The notes under the pieces were generated by a model that saw only the letters and a program-made list of their open reading frames with translations, was not told the DNA's origin and searched no databases. The translations under genes were made by a program, and so were the position numbers. From Marinobacter nanhaiticus D15-8W (GTDB lineage Bacteria; Pseudomonadota; Gammaproteobacteria; Pseudomonadales; Oleiphilaceae), in contig NZ_AP028878.1 of the NCBI RefSeq assembly GCF_036511935.1, positions 1,364,001 to 1,428,000 on the forward strand: 64,000 bases of DNA, read 5' to 3'. Position 1 is the stretch's first letter. Each line of letters begins with the position of its first letter. Positions 42,857-51,225 of the stretch are shown piece by piece.

Positions 42857-42877
42857 AAATTATCGATAAATTATCGA
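42857..42877. promoter_or_regulatory. Tandem 10-bp direct repeat, candidate operator for pxp/TRAP region
   Basis: AAATTATCGA occurs at 42857-42866 and again at 42868-42877, start-to-start 11 nt, i.e. one helical turn apart, inside an AT-rich stretch. It lies about 88 nt before pxpA and about 205 nt before the TRAP binding-protein gene. The first copy forms part of a TTATCGATAA palindrome. A regulator binding here could control both operons. Confidence 0.5.
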
Positions 42878-42918
42878 CAAATAAAAGTAAAAATACCTAT
42901 ATCATCTAAACAAAAAGT

Positions 42919-42936
42919 TTGACAGCGAATTCTGTC
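42919..42936 (+). promoter_or_regulatory. TTGACA with GACAG/CTGTC inverted repeat before the TRAP genes
   Basis: A TTGACA (42919-42924) overlaps the left arm of GACAG-N6-CTGTC (42921-42936). This could be a promoter with an operator on its -35 box, directed at the TRAP operon. No convincing -10 follows at 16-18 nt. Confidence 0.35.
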
Positions 42937-43081
42937 GCCGTTAGTTTGATTAGATAACGCACAGATCTTGCATGATCGAATCTCAACAGGGGCGCGCCTT
43001 AAAGATGCGTCAAAACAACGGGCTAATCGGTGTCTGCGTGGCGCATCGCGACCGCAAGAGCAGTCACCAGGAGGGCACAAC

Positions 43082-44059
43082 ATGCGAATGAAACACTTTT
43101 GGGCTTCTCTGGCGGCTGTCTCGTCGTCGCTGGTGATCGGTGGCGTCCAGGCAGCGGATTGGGATATGCCGACACCCTATGGGGATTCCAACTTCCACAC
43201 CGTCAATATCCGTCAGTTTGCCGAGGACGTTAAGACGGCGACCGACGGGGAACTGAACATCACGGTCCACAGTGGTGGGTCGCTGATCAAACACCATGAA
43301 ATCAAGAATTCCGTGCGCCGTGGGCTGGTTCCGATTGGCGAATTGATCATGTCCCGCCTGGCGAACGAGGACCCACTGTTTGAAGTGGATTCCGTGCCTT
43401 ACCTAGCCAGCAATTACGACGAAGCCTGGGAACTCTGGCAGGCCTCGAAGGATATCCTGGCCAAGCGTCTCGAAAGTCAGCGGCTGAAGCTGCTGTTTGC
43501 GGTGCCTTGGCCGCCCCAGGGCATCTACACCAAGTTCCCGGTAGAAACGGGCGAGGAGCTGCAGGGCGTAAAAATGCGGGCCTACAATAAGTCCAGCGAA
43601 CGTTTGGCTGAACTGCTGGGGGCGATTCCCACACAGGTGGAGGTGCCGGATATCCCCACAGCATTCGGGACAGGGCGCGTCGATGCGATGATCACCTCAC
43701 CGTCCACTGGCGCCAACACGCGGGCCTGGGACTACCTCTCGAACTTCAACCACGCCCAGCTGTGGTTGCCCAAGAATATGGTCGTCGTGAACGCGCGCGA
43801 ATACTCGCGGCTCCCCGAAGAGGTGCAGGCTGCCATCGAGAAGGCTGCCGCTGACGCTGAAAAGCGTGGCTGGGAAGCGAGCAAAGAAGAGACGGATGCC
43901 AAGATTGCGATCATGCGCGAAAACGGCATCGAGATCTCCGAACCGTCCGAAGCGCTGTCAAAACGCCTGGAGAAGGTGGGTAAGACCATGACGGACGAGT
44001 GGCTGGAACGTGCCGGTCCTGACGGTCAGAAACTGATCGACGCCTATCGCGAACAATAA
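43082..44059 (+). CDS. TRAP transporter substrate-binding protein (DctP family)
   Basis: A 325-residue periplasmic protein; ATG at 43082 with AGGAGG about 8 nt before it. Signal peptide ends near GGVQAAD (residue 24). The DctP fold is clear: NFHTVNIRQFAEDVKTATDGELNITVHSGGSLIKHHEI, the conserved arginine in ELQGVKMRAYNKSSERLAELLGA (binds a substrate carboxylate) and VPDIPTAFGTGRVDAMITSPSTGANTRAWD. With the DctQ and DctM proteins downstream it forms a sodium-driven importer for an organic acid. The divergent pxpABC operon suggests pyroglutamate or a related lactam acid. Confidence 0.92.
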   Translation: MRMKHFWASLAAVSSSLVIGGVQAADWDMPTPYGDSNFHTVNIRQFAEDVKTATDGELNITVHSGGSLIKHHEIKNSVRRGLVPIGELIMSRLANEDPLFEVDSVPYLASNYDEAWELWQASKDILAKRLESQRLKLLFAVPWPPQGIYTKFPVETGEELQGVKMRAYNKSSERLAELLGAIPTQVEVPDIPTAFGTGRVDAMITSPSTGANTRAWDYLSNFNHAQLWLPKNMVVVNAREYSRLPEEVQAAIEKAAADAEKRGWEASKEETDAKIAIMRENGIEISEPSEALSKRLEKVGKTMTDEWLERAGPDGQKLIDAYREQ

Positions 44060-44086
44060 CCGGTTAACGGAAGGCGAGGGCGACCC

Positions 44087-44626
44087 ATGCGTAACGCTCT
44101 GAATGGGTTCTACCGGTTAGCTGGCGCACTGTCTGCACTGCAACTGACGGCCATCATGGTGATGGTGGTATTGCAGGTCCTGGGTCGCGTTCTCGATCGT
44201 CTCCTGGTCTGGGTCGGTGCCGATGCCCTGGGGCTGAACATCCCGGGGCTGGCCGAACTGGCGGCCTTCCTCCTCCTGGGGGCGACCTTCTTTGGTTTGG
44301 CGTACACGTTCTGGCAGGGCGGCCATATCCGGGTCACCCTGCTTTTGCAGCGCCTGCCTGTGAGCGTCCAGCGTTACTTCGATATGGCGATGGTGTTGGT
44401 TGCCATTGCCATTACAGCCTTTGCCGCGTGGTACAGCGCCTGGCTCGCCTATGACAGCTATGACTTTGGTGACCTGTCGATCGGTATGGTGCCCGTGCCG
44501 TTGTGGATCCCCCAGCTGGGTATGGTACTCGGACTCGTCTGGCTGCTGATTGCTTTGCTCGATGCGTTCGTCTCGCTCGTGACCGGCCGTCTCCAGACCA
44601 TCCCTACTGAAGACCCTCAGGAGTAA
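44087..44626 (+). CDS. TRAP transporter small permease (DctQ)
   Basis: A 179-residue inner-membrane protein with four hydrophobic segments (about 18-40, 60-85, 98-120 and 140-165). The motif GLAELAAFLLLGATFFGLAYTFWQGGHIRVTLLLQRLP is the usual DctQ signature. It anchors the large permease. Six nucleotides separate its stop from the next start. Confidence 0.9.
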   Translation: MRNALNGFYRLAGALSALQLTAIMVMVVLQVLGRVLDRLLVWVGADALGLNIPGLAELAAFLLLGATFFGLAYTFWQGGHIRVTLLLQRLPVSVQRYFDMAMVLVAIAITAFAAWYSAWLAYDSYDFGDLSIGMVPVPLWIPQLGMVLGLVWLLIALLDAFVSLVTGRLQTIPTEDPQE

Positions 44627-44631
44627 ATCGC

Positions 44632-45936
44632 ATGGATATGATCTGGATGAGTCTCATCCTCCTCGCCGTGCTCCTGGCGCTGCTGGCTGCGGGTCTTTGG
44701 GTGGCCTTTTCGCTGACGGCGATTGGCTGCGTGGCGTTGTATTTCTTCAGTAGCATCCCTGTCGGTGACAGCCTGTCCACAGCCTTCTACAGCGCGAGCG
44801 TATCCTGGGAGCTGGCTGCGCTTCCCATGTTCATCTGGATGGGGGAGGTGCTGTTTCGTTCCCGCCTCTCGGAAGAGATGTTCAGCGGGATTGCGCCCTG
44901 GGTTGGCAAGGTACCCGGGCGTCTCTTGCATACCAATATCGTGGGGTGCGGCATCTTTGCTGCGATTTCCGGTTCGTCGGCCGCAACGGCGGCGACGATC
45001 GGCAAGATGTCGATCCCGGAGCTGACCCGTCGCGGCTACGACCAGAAGCAGGTCCTGGGAACGCTGGCGGGCTCGGCGACGTTGGGGCTGCTGATTCCAC
45101 CTTCGATTATTCTTATTGTCTATGGTGTTGCCACCGAGCAGTCGATTGCCCGGCTTTTCGTCGCCGGCATCCTGCCCGGTATCCTCCTGATGGTGCTCTT
45201 CGCGGGCTACGTCATGATCTGGTCAATGATGAATCCTGCAGCCGTGCCCAAGGGCGAGTCGGAGTCCTTCTCGTTTGCCGCGAAACTCCAACGCAGCCGT
45301 CCGCTGATTCCGGTGGTGCTATTGATCATTGGCGTGATCGGCTCGATCTACGGTGGCCTGGCGTCGCCGACCGAGTCCGCCGCGATCGGTGTTGCCCTGG
45401 CTCACCTGCTTTCCTGGCGTGGCGGTTCCATGAGTCGGCAGACCTTTATCAGTGCGTTGATGGGCACGGTTAAAACGTCGTCGATGATTGCGTTTATCCT
45501 GGTGGGGGCCCATTTCCTGACCACATCCATGGGGTTCACCGGGATCCCCCGGGAATTGGCAGCCTGGATCAACACGCTGGATCTTTCGCCCTACATGCTG
45601 CTGGTGGCGTTGACCCTGTTCTTCATCCTGCTGGGCTGTTTCCTCGACGGTATTTCTGTGGTCGTGCTGACGACTTCGGTCATCCTGCCGATGGTTCAGG
45701 CCGCGGGTATCGATCCGCTCTGGTTCGGGATCTACCTGGTGATTGTGGTGGAGATGAGTCAGATTACGCCGCCGGTCGGGTTCAACCTGTTCGTCATCCA
45801 GGGCCTGACGGGCGAGAACATCCTGCGGGTGGCTTGGGCGGCCCTGCCGTATTTCCTGCTGATACTGGCCGGCGTGGTGTTGATTACGCTGTTCCCGGAA
45901 ATCGTGACTTACCTGCCAGGCAAGATGGGCAACTGA
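44632..45936 (+). CDS. TRAP transporter large permease (DctM)
   Basis: A 434-residue inner-membrane protein with about twelve hydrophobic segments. Family lines include VGCGIFAAISGSSAATAATIGKMSIPELTRRGYDQKQVLGTLAGSATLGLLIPPSIILIVYG, ASPTESAAIGV and EMSQITPPVGFNLFVIQGLTG. It is the sodium-coupled transport channel of the system. Confidence 0.94.
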   Translation: MDMIWMSLILLAVLLALLAAGLWVAFSLTAIGCVALYFFSSIPVGDSLSTAFYSASVSWELAALPMFIWMGEVLFRSRLSEEMFSGIAPWVGKVPGRLLHTNIVGCGIFAAISGSSAATAATIGKMSIPELTRRGYDQKQVLGTLAGSATLGLLIPPSIILIVYGVATEQSIARLFVAGILPGILLMVLFAGYVMIWSMMNPAAVPKGESESFSFAAKLQRSRPLIPVVLLIIGVIGSIYGGLASPTESAAIGVALAHLLSWRGGSMSRQTFISALMGTVKTSSMIAFILVGAHFLTTSMGFTGIPRELAAWINTLDLSPYMLLVALTLFFILLGCFLDGISVVVLTTSVILPMVQAAGIDPLWFGIYLVIVVEMSQITPPVGFNLFVIQGLTGENILRVAWAALPYFLLILAGVVLITLFPEIVTYLPGKMGN

Positions 45937-46001
45937 TAGACTGCCCGTCGCCCGGCCGGTGTCGCGCCGGATGCCACCGATAATCGACCAAAGATACGTG
46001 T

Positions 46002-46559
46002 ATGAAAAAGAATACGGATACTCAGGTGCCAGAAACGTCCGAAGAGAGATCACACCGGGTGGGGCCGATCGTGTCCTCCGCCCATCTGGCGGCGGGTAAA
46101 TCGGCGGAGTTGTCAGAGCTGGAATTTGGCCTCATTGTCGCCAGCAATGCGTTCAACCGCTGGATGGTGCGTTGCATGACAGCGGCGGGATTGCCTGACC
46201 TCAGCCCCCTGGATGTACTGGTGCTCCACAGCGTCAACCATCGCAACCGGCCCAAGAAGTCGGCCGATATCTGCCTTGTGTTGAATGTCGAGGACAGCCA
46301 CACGGTGACCTACGCCCTGAAAAAACTACTCAAACACGGCGTGGTGGGCTCGGAGAAGCGGGGGAAGGAAACCTTCTATACCGTGACCGACAAGGGCGAG
46401 GCTATCTGCAAAAGCTACAGCGAGATCCGTGAGGACTGCCTGGTGGACTCGCTACGGACCCTGGGTTTCTCGAACGCGGACCTGGGCTCCATCGCGAGTT
46501 TCCTGCGCGGTGTCTCCGGACTGTACGACCAGGCCGCACGGTCGGCGGCATCACTATAA
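46002..46559 (+). CDS. MarR-like winged-helix regulator
   Basis: A 185-residue predicted DNA-binding protein. The first 40 residues are polar and unstructured. Residues about 45-140 carry a winged helix: LPDLSPLDVLVLHSVNHRNRPKKSADICLVLNVEDSHTVTYALKKLLKHGVVGSEKRGKETFYTVTDKGEAI, in the style of MarR-family predicted transcription factors (COG5631-like). It follows the TRAP large permease by 65 nt on the same strand and is the natural candidate to control the TRAP and pxp operons. No ligand can be inferred. Confidence 0.78.
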   Translation: MKKNTDTQVPETSEERSHRVGPIVSSAHLAAGKSAELSELEFGLIVASNAFNRWMVRCMTAAGLPDLSPLDVLVLHSVNHRNRPKKSADICLVLNVEDSHTVTYALKKLLKHGVVGSEKRGKETFYTVTDKGEAICKSYSEIREDCLVDSLRTLGFSNADLGSIASFLRGVSGLYDQAARSAASL

Positions 46560-46593
46560 GCCATGCCGCATAAGTTATGCTACGGACGGCAGG

Positions 46594-46621
46594 GCTGGAG
46601 CGGTGGGACCCGATCTCCAGC
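46594..46621. terminator. Hairpin between the MarR-like and deaminase genes
   Basis: GCTGGAG (46594-46600) and CTCCAGC (46615-46621) pair perfectly with a 14-nt loop, between two convergent genes. No T-run on either side. Confidence 0.4.
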
Positions 46622-46629
46622 GCACCGGC

Positions 46630-47883
46630 TCAGAAACGGGTCGTCAGGTAATCCTTCACTCGGAAGTTCTCATCAGCCAGGGCGATAAAACGCCATTTGT
46701 CGAAGGTCAGGCAGGGATGCGAACTGCCGAAGGCCACGATGTCCCCCACGCGCACGTCTTCATCGGCAGGGACCGCAATGAACGCGTGCTGATCCATGAT
46801 GCCTGTGACCGTCCATCCGTTGACGGACAACGCGCTGTCGTCCCCGCCCGCGCGGCAGCGGCGCAGTGGTATGGGGAGGTCGGCATCGTAGGCGATGTCG
46901 CGTTTGCCGATGCCCGCCACGACCAGACCCGGTTCTGGAATCGAATGGATATGGGCCCAAACCTCCAGGGCCGGCATCAGCCCGTCTCCGGGGTCGCTGT
47001 GAAGGCGAGCCAGAATGTCGGCATGAGCACGGCGGTAGAGGCCGTGGTCGTGGGCAACGTAGCAGCCCGGGCGTAGCAGCGGCAGGAACCGGTCCCGCGC
47101 CCCTGATTCGGTGAAGGCGGCGGCGATAACGTCGTACCAGGCGGAGCCGGAGGCTGTAATGACGGGACGCTTGACGGCTGTCAGCCCGCGTTCGACCAGC
47201 GCCGCTGTGGTGGCGATCAGCTCGTCGGCGTAGGCGCGGATACGATCCGGCAGATCGTCACCATGAATGATGCCTTCGTAGCCCTCGACGCCGGCCACCT
47301 GAATGCCGGGACAGGTATCGATCAGCTCAGCGAGTGCAAGGGCCTCCTCCTGCGAGCGACAGCCGCAGCGCCCTCCCGGCACACCCAACTCGATGAGCAC
47401 CTGAACGGTCTGGTTCCGGGCGGCAAAGAAGTGGCTCAGGGCCCGCACGTTGTCAACCGAATCCACTGTGCAGTAATAGGTGACCTCAGGGTCGGCGATA
47501 AGCGCCGAGACGATAGCCATGTTACCCGCGCCGACCAGTTGGTTGGCCATGAGCAGATGTCGCACGCCGGCTTCCCTGTAGGCGGCGCGGCATTGGGCTG
47601 CGGTGGCCAGCGTAATTCCCCAGGCACCCGCTTCGATCTGGCGCCGGAAGATCGCGGGTGTCATCGTGGTCTTGCCATGTGGCGCAAGTGCCAGACCCCG
47701 CTCATCGACGAACCGTTGCATCCAGCGGATGTTGTGTGCCAACGCCTTTTCCCTGAGCACCATGGCCGGCAGGCTGAGTTCGTCATCTGGCAGGGACGCG
47801 TTACTGGCCTGAGACGTCGCCACGGGCAGTCCTTTGTCACCTCTTGCGATGGCCGTCTGTATATCGGCGGTGTTCGAACTCAC
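46630..47883 (-). CDS. PLP-dependent amino acid deaminase (D-serine dehydratase / D-threonine aldolase fold)
   Basis: A 417-residue alanine-racemase-fold enzyme. LALAPHGKTTMTPAIFRRQIEAGAWGITLAT near residue 68 carries the PLP lysine in the family's HxK context. A zinc-type site is seen at the end (FGSSHPCLTFDKW, the H-x-C pair). The group includes D-serine dehydratase DSD1, D-threonine aldolase and the D-glucosaminate dehydratase-like enzymes of pseudomonads, all acting on beta-hydroxy D-amino acids. Here it is the last gene of a ridA-rpiR-deaminase operon, divergent from TRAP, M81 and KDG-kinase-like genes. This context favours an amino sugar acid such as D-glucosaminate over D-serine, but that is inference. 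Confidence 0.85.
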   Translation of the reverse strand: MSSNTADIQTAIARGDKGLPVATSQASNASLPDDELSLPAMVLREKALAHNIRWMQRFVDERGLALAPHGKTTMTPAIFRRQIEAGAWGITLATAAQCRAAYREAGVRHLLMANQLVGAGNMAIVSALIADPEVTYYCTVDSVDNVRALSHFFAARNQTVQVLIELGVPGGRCGCRSQEEALALAELIDTCPGIQVAGVEGYEGIIHGDDLPDRIRAYADELIATTAALVERGLTAVKRPVITASGSAWYDVIAAAFTESGARDRFLPLLRPGCYVAHDHGLYRRAHADILARLHSDPGDGLMPALEVWAHIHSIPEPGLVVAGIGKRDIAYDADLPIPLRRCRAGGDDSALSVNGWTVTGIMDQHAFIAVPADEDVRVGDIVAFGSSHPCLTFDKWRFIALADENFRVKDYLTTRF

Positions 47884-47897
47884 GGTTGTCTCCTTGG

Positions 47898-48782
47898 TCA
47901 GTCACCGAGCGGCTGTGTGTCATCGGTATCACGGTGTGTGACGAGCTGGTACTTGATGCGTCTCATATTCTCGACCGCTGCTTCGCCGCAGCGCCCGGCA
48001 AGTTCCGTCGCAAGTATGTCCATCATCGCCAATAGCCCGTAGCGTGATGCCGTGGGTTTCAACACCTCTTCGGTCTCGGGCACATCGACACCCAGGAGCA
48101 CGTCCACCGCTTGGGCGAGTGCGGAACCTGGCCTCGTGATCGCCACGGTTTTCGCGCCGTAGGTGCGTGCGATCTCCACCATGCGTAGGCTTTCTGGATA
48201 GCGCCCCGACGTGGAAATGGTCAGGAGTACGTCATCAGGCGAAAGGGTGGCTGCGATCATCTGCTGCAGTTGGGTGTCGATGCAGGCGTGGACGCTCAGT
48301 CCAAGGCGGAACAACCGATTCTCGCCTTCTTCGGCGACCATACTCGAGCCGCCGCCACCGCCAAAGATCGCGATGCGTCGGGCGCCGCCCAGCCATTCCG
48401 CCGCGCGGGTCAGTGCTTGTTCGTCGATCTGGCCCGATACCCGTTCAAGTGCGTCATGGGCGGCGCCGATCACCGAGGTTACCGCCTTGATCGGGGTTCG
48501 TTCGACCTGTTGGGGGCCCAGGTAACGATGGCCGACTGCCGTAGCCTGCGCGAGGCGAAGCTTGAAATCGCGCAGGCCGTCGCAACCCAGGCGGCGGCAG
48601 AAACGGGTGATGGTCGGGGTACTGGTGCCCGTGCGCTCGGCAAGCTCTGTCGTCGTGGATTTCACGGCCCAGGACAAGTCGGCCAGTATCATATCGGCGA
48701 TGCGTCGCTCGGACTTGCTCATCGACGATTGGTCCCGCATGAGCGAGACGATGTCCTGGGTCTCTACGGCTCTTCTGGCCAC
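47898..48782 (-). CDS. MurR/RpiR family transcriptional regulator with SIS domain
   Basis: A 294-residue regulator. The N-terminal helix-turn-helix is TTTELAERTGTSTPTITRFCRRLGCDGLRDFKLRLAQA (residues about 40-78). The SIS sugar-phosphate domain follows (RRIAIFGGGGGSSMVAEEGENRLFRLG, near residue 135; LLTISTSGRYPESLRMVEIARTYGAKTVAITRPGS). RpiR proteins sense phosphosugars; the KDG-kinase-like protein of the facing operon could produce such a ligand. Only 14 nt separate it from the deaminase gene. Its likely operators are the inverted sites at 49292-49370. Confidence 0.92.
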   Translation of the reverse strand: MARRAVETQDIVSLMRDQSSMSKSERRIADMILADLSWAVKSTTTELAERTGTSTPTITRFCRRLGCDGLRDFKLRLAQATAVGHRYLGPQQVERTPIKAVTSVIGAAHDALERVSGQIDEQALTRAAEWLGGARRIAIFGGGGGSSMVAEEGENRLFRLGLSVHACIDTQLQQMIAATLSPDDVLLTISTSGRYPESLRMVEIARTYGAKTVAITRPGSALAQAVDVLLGVDVPETEEVLKPTASRYGLLAMMDILATELAGRCGEAAVENMRRIKYQLVTHRDTDDTQPLGD

Positions 48783-48831
48783 GCGTCAAACTCCCGTTAA
48801 TTGCGGATAGCGGCTTCGGTTAGCAGTCTGT

Positions 48832-49218
48832 CTACTTCGGCTCGCGGTAGGCGATGAGGTCGATCTCGACCTTGCCATCGACCATGAGCGCCGAGTGTAC
48901 CGTAGAGCGTGCCGGGGGCCGACCATCGAAATATTCCTTGAATACGCGATTGAATCCCGCGAAATCCCGGGTGTCGTCCAGCCACGCGTTTACCTTCACC
49001 ACGTCGTCGAAGGTATATCCGGCTTCATCGAGGATAGCCTGCAGGTTTGCGAATGTTTGTCGGGTCTGCACTTCGATCCCCCCCGGTACCACTTCACCGT
49101 CACGCATTGGGGTCTGACCCGAGATGTAGAGAAATCCGCCCGCTTCGGTAGCTCGTGCGAAAGGCATGGTTTGTCCGCCCACGCCAGTGACCGGTCCTGC
49201 ATAACGTTTGATCGACAT
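48832..49218 (-). CDS. ridA: RidA family enamine/imine deaminase
   Basis: A 128-residue trimeric-fold protein of the YjgF/YER057c/UK114 family: TMPFARATEAGGFLYISGQTPMRDGEVVPGGIEVQTRQTFANLQAILDEAGYTFDDVVKVNAWLDD, and the catalytic arginine in RSTVHSALMVDGKVEIDLIAY. It hydrolyses reactive enamines released by PLP dehydratases, which fits its place as first gene of the operon that ends with a PLP deaminase. Confidence 0.92.
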   Translation of the reverse strand: MSIKRYAGPVTGVGGQTMPFARATEAGGFLYISGQTPMRDGEVVPGGIEVQTRQTFANLQAILDEAGYTFDDVVKVNAWLDDTRDFAGFNRVFKEYFDGRPPARSTVHSALMVDGKVEIDLIAYREPK

Positions 49219-49291
49219 TCGTTGGCCTCCTTAGAGATTGCCTTGCTGTACTGGGGTTTGTTCGTGGATTGATGGCTTCGCTCGTCAATAC

Positions 49292-49370
49292 ATGAAGATT
49301 TTGTACATTATGAGCTTGACTGGTGGTCAAATCTAGCACAGTATCCAGTCATAATGAAAATAATCTTCAT
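49292..49370. promoter_or_regulatory. Paired inverted operators in the divergent ridA/TRAP promoter region
   Basis: ATGAAGATT-N5-CATTATG occurs at 49292-49312 and, in opposite orientation, at 49350-49370 (16 of 16 fixed positions identical, the five central bases differ). The 37 nt between them hold TTGACT (49316-49321) and a weak CAGTAT (49339-49344) for the rightward operon and TTGACC on the other strand. The arrangement suggests cooperative binding by the RpiR-type regulator encoded at 47898-48782. Confidence 0.7.
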
Positions 49371-49393
49371 AAATAGATGCAAGGAGAAGACGC

Positions 49394-49915
49394 ATGCAGC
49401 GCGCGCAATATGCCGCCTCGTGGCTGGCTCTCCGACTCGACCGGCTGAATCGGCTGGCCGTCGGGGTGCTGATGGCTGTGCTCATCATTGACGTCTGGGT
49501 GGGCGTCGTCGACCGTTATCTGCTCCACTGGCAGATCAACTGGGTCGAAGAGGCGGCCCGCTACTTCATGATATGGGCGATCCTGCTCGCCGTACCCAGT
49601 TGCACCTACCATCGCCAGCACATCCGTCTCGAACTCCTCTGCGATGCATTACCGCGGCCGGTACGCGTCCCCCTGGCGCGCCTGGCCGAGGTGGTCACCT
49701 TCGCTTTCTTTACATACCTTGCGATCGCCGGCCAGGCGCTGGTCGCCGATGGTTTCGAACAGTTCTCAGGGTTGTTTGGCATGCCGATGGCGGTGCCTTA
49801 CGCCGCGATTCCGGTGTCGTTCGGGCTGGCGGCGGTGCAATCGCTCCTGACCTTCATCACCGGGTTCTATAGCGATCCACGTGATCCACAGACGCTGGAG
49901 GAGCTCGAGGCATGA
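49394..49915 (+). CDS. TRAP transporter small permease (DctQ)
   Basis: A 173-residue inner-membrane protein with four hydrophobic segments. NWVEEAARYFMIWAILLAVPSCTYHRQHIRLELLCDALP is the DctQ signature. A purine-rich AAGGAGAAG (about 49381-49389) precedes the start. It overlaps the next gene by 4 nt (ATGA, 49912-49915). Confidence 0.9.
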   Translation: MQRAQYAASWLALRLDRLNRLAVGVLMAVLIIDVWVGVVDRYLLHWQINWVEEAARYFMIWAILLAVPSCTYHRQHIRLELLCDALPRPVRVPLARLAEVVTFAFFTYLAIAGQALVADGFEQFSGLFGMPMAVPYAAIPVSFGLAAVQSLLTFITGFYSDPRDPQTLEELEA

Positions 49916-51189
49916 CGGTTGCGATCATTCTGTTGGTGCTGCTCCTCGCCGGCGTCCCCATTGGCGTGACGCTGGGTGTGGCGGGACTGGTCGGTATGTA
50001 TGCGCTGGGTGGGACGAACTTTACCGAGCTTGCACCGAGCAAGATGTTCAATGGCTTGAATATCTTCCCGTTTCTGGCCATGCCGCTGTTCATCCTTGCC
50101 GGCGAGATCATGAACCACACAGGTATCACCTCCCGTGTCGTTGCTTTCGCGCAGGGACTGGTCGGTCATTTCCGTGGGGGACTGGCACACACCAACATGG
50201 TGGCCTCGGTGTTTTTCGCCGGCATCACCGGCGCCGCTACGGCCGACGCTGCGGCGTTTGGCCGCACGCTGGTTCCAGCGATGGTCAAGGAAGGGTACTC
50301 GCGACCCTATGCCTGCGCCGTCACAGCGGCAGGTTCCATCATCGGTCCCACTATTCCGCCGTCCGGTCTCATGGTCCTCTACGGATCGCTTATGGGAGTG
50401 TCCATCGGTGGGTTGTTTGCGACCGGCGTACTACCCGGTGTGCTGATCTGCCTGGTCTGCATGATCATTATTGCGGTGAGTGGCCGCGCCAAGGGGTTGC
50501 CGAAGCATGAACGGCGGCAATCGTTGCGTGAACTCGGTCGTCTGTTCCGCCGTTCCTTTCTGGCCCTCGTCATGCCGGTGCTCATCCTGGGTACGATCCT
50601 GCTGGGTATCGCCACACCGACAGAGGCGGCTGCTATTGCCGTGGCGTATGCACTCGTCCTCGGGGCTTTCGTGTATCGATCGCTCCAGTGGCGGGACCTT
50701 TTCGCGATGCTGGTGCGCACGGCGCAGATCTCCGGCGTGATCTACCTGATCATTGGTGCCGCCGCCATTCTAGGCTGGTGGTTGAGCTTCGAGCGGGTAC
50801 CGCAGGCGCTTGCGGAACTCGTCATGGGTGTGTCACAGAACCCGGACATCGTGCTGCTGCTGATTATCGGGTTGCTGCTGGTGGTCGGCATGGTCATGGA
50901 TATCAATGCCATGTTGATCATCCTGGCGCCGGTGCTGGTACCGCTTACCCAGCAGATCGGCATGGACCCGTTGCATGCCGGCATCGTCTTCGTACTCGCA
51001 TTGAATATTTCGTTGATGAGCCCGCCGATAGGGGCGTGCCTGTTCGTGCTGTCGTCGGTGACGGGTGAGCGGGTCGGCCGCATCGCCTATGAGCTCATGC
51101 CCTTCCTGATCGGCGAAGTGTTGCTGCTTCTGCTGATCGCCTATGCCCCGGCGTTCACCCTATGGGTGCCGCGCGCGCTGGGATTCTGA
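49912..51189 (+). CDS. TRAP transporter large permease (DctM)
   Basis: A 425-residue membrane protein with about twelve hydrophobic segments and the family lines PLFILAGEIMNHTGIT, ASVFFAGITGAATADAAAFGRTLVPAMVKEGYSRPYACAVTAAGSIIGPTIPPSGLMVLYG, ATPTEAAAIAV and NISLMSPPIGACLFVLSSVTG. It forms the transport channel with DctQ; the binding protein is encoded next. Confidence 0.94.
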   Translation: MTVAIILLVLLLAGVPIGVTLGVAGLVGMYALGGTNFTELAPSKMFNGLNIFPFLAMPLFILAGEIMNHTGITSRVVAFAQGLVGHFRGGLAHTNMVASVFFAGITGAATADAAAFGRTLVPAMVKEGYSRPYACAVTAAGSIIGPTIPPSGLMVLYGSLMGVSIGGLFATGVLPGVLICLVCMIIIAVSGRAKGLPKHERRQSLRELGRLFRRSFLALVMPVLILGTILLGIATPTEAAAIAVAYALVLGAFVYRSLQWRDLFAMLVRTAQISGVIYLIIGAAAILGWWLSFERVPQALAELVMGVSQNPDIVLLLIIGLLLVVGMVMDINAMLIILAPVLVPLTQQIGMDPLHAGIVFVLALNISLMSPPIGACLFVLSSVTGERVGRIAYELMPFLIGEVLLLLLIAYAPAFTLWVPRALGF

Positions 51190-51225
51190 AATCACGCGAC
51201 CGATATACCCCTTGGAGGAAAAAGC

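Noticed and set aside
46429..47076. 215-codon open frame bridging the MarR-like and deaminase genes
   Set aside because: It overlaps the 3' ends of two well-supported genes in other frames and shows no protein family features.
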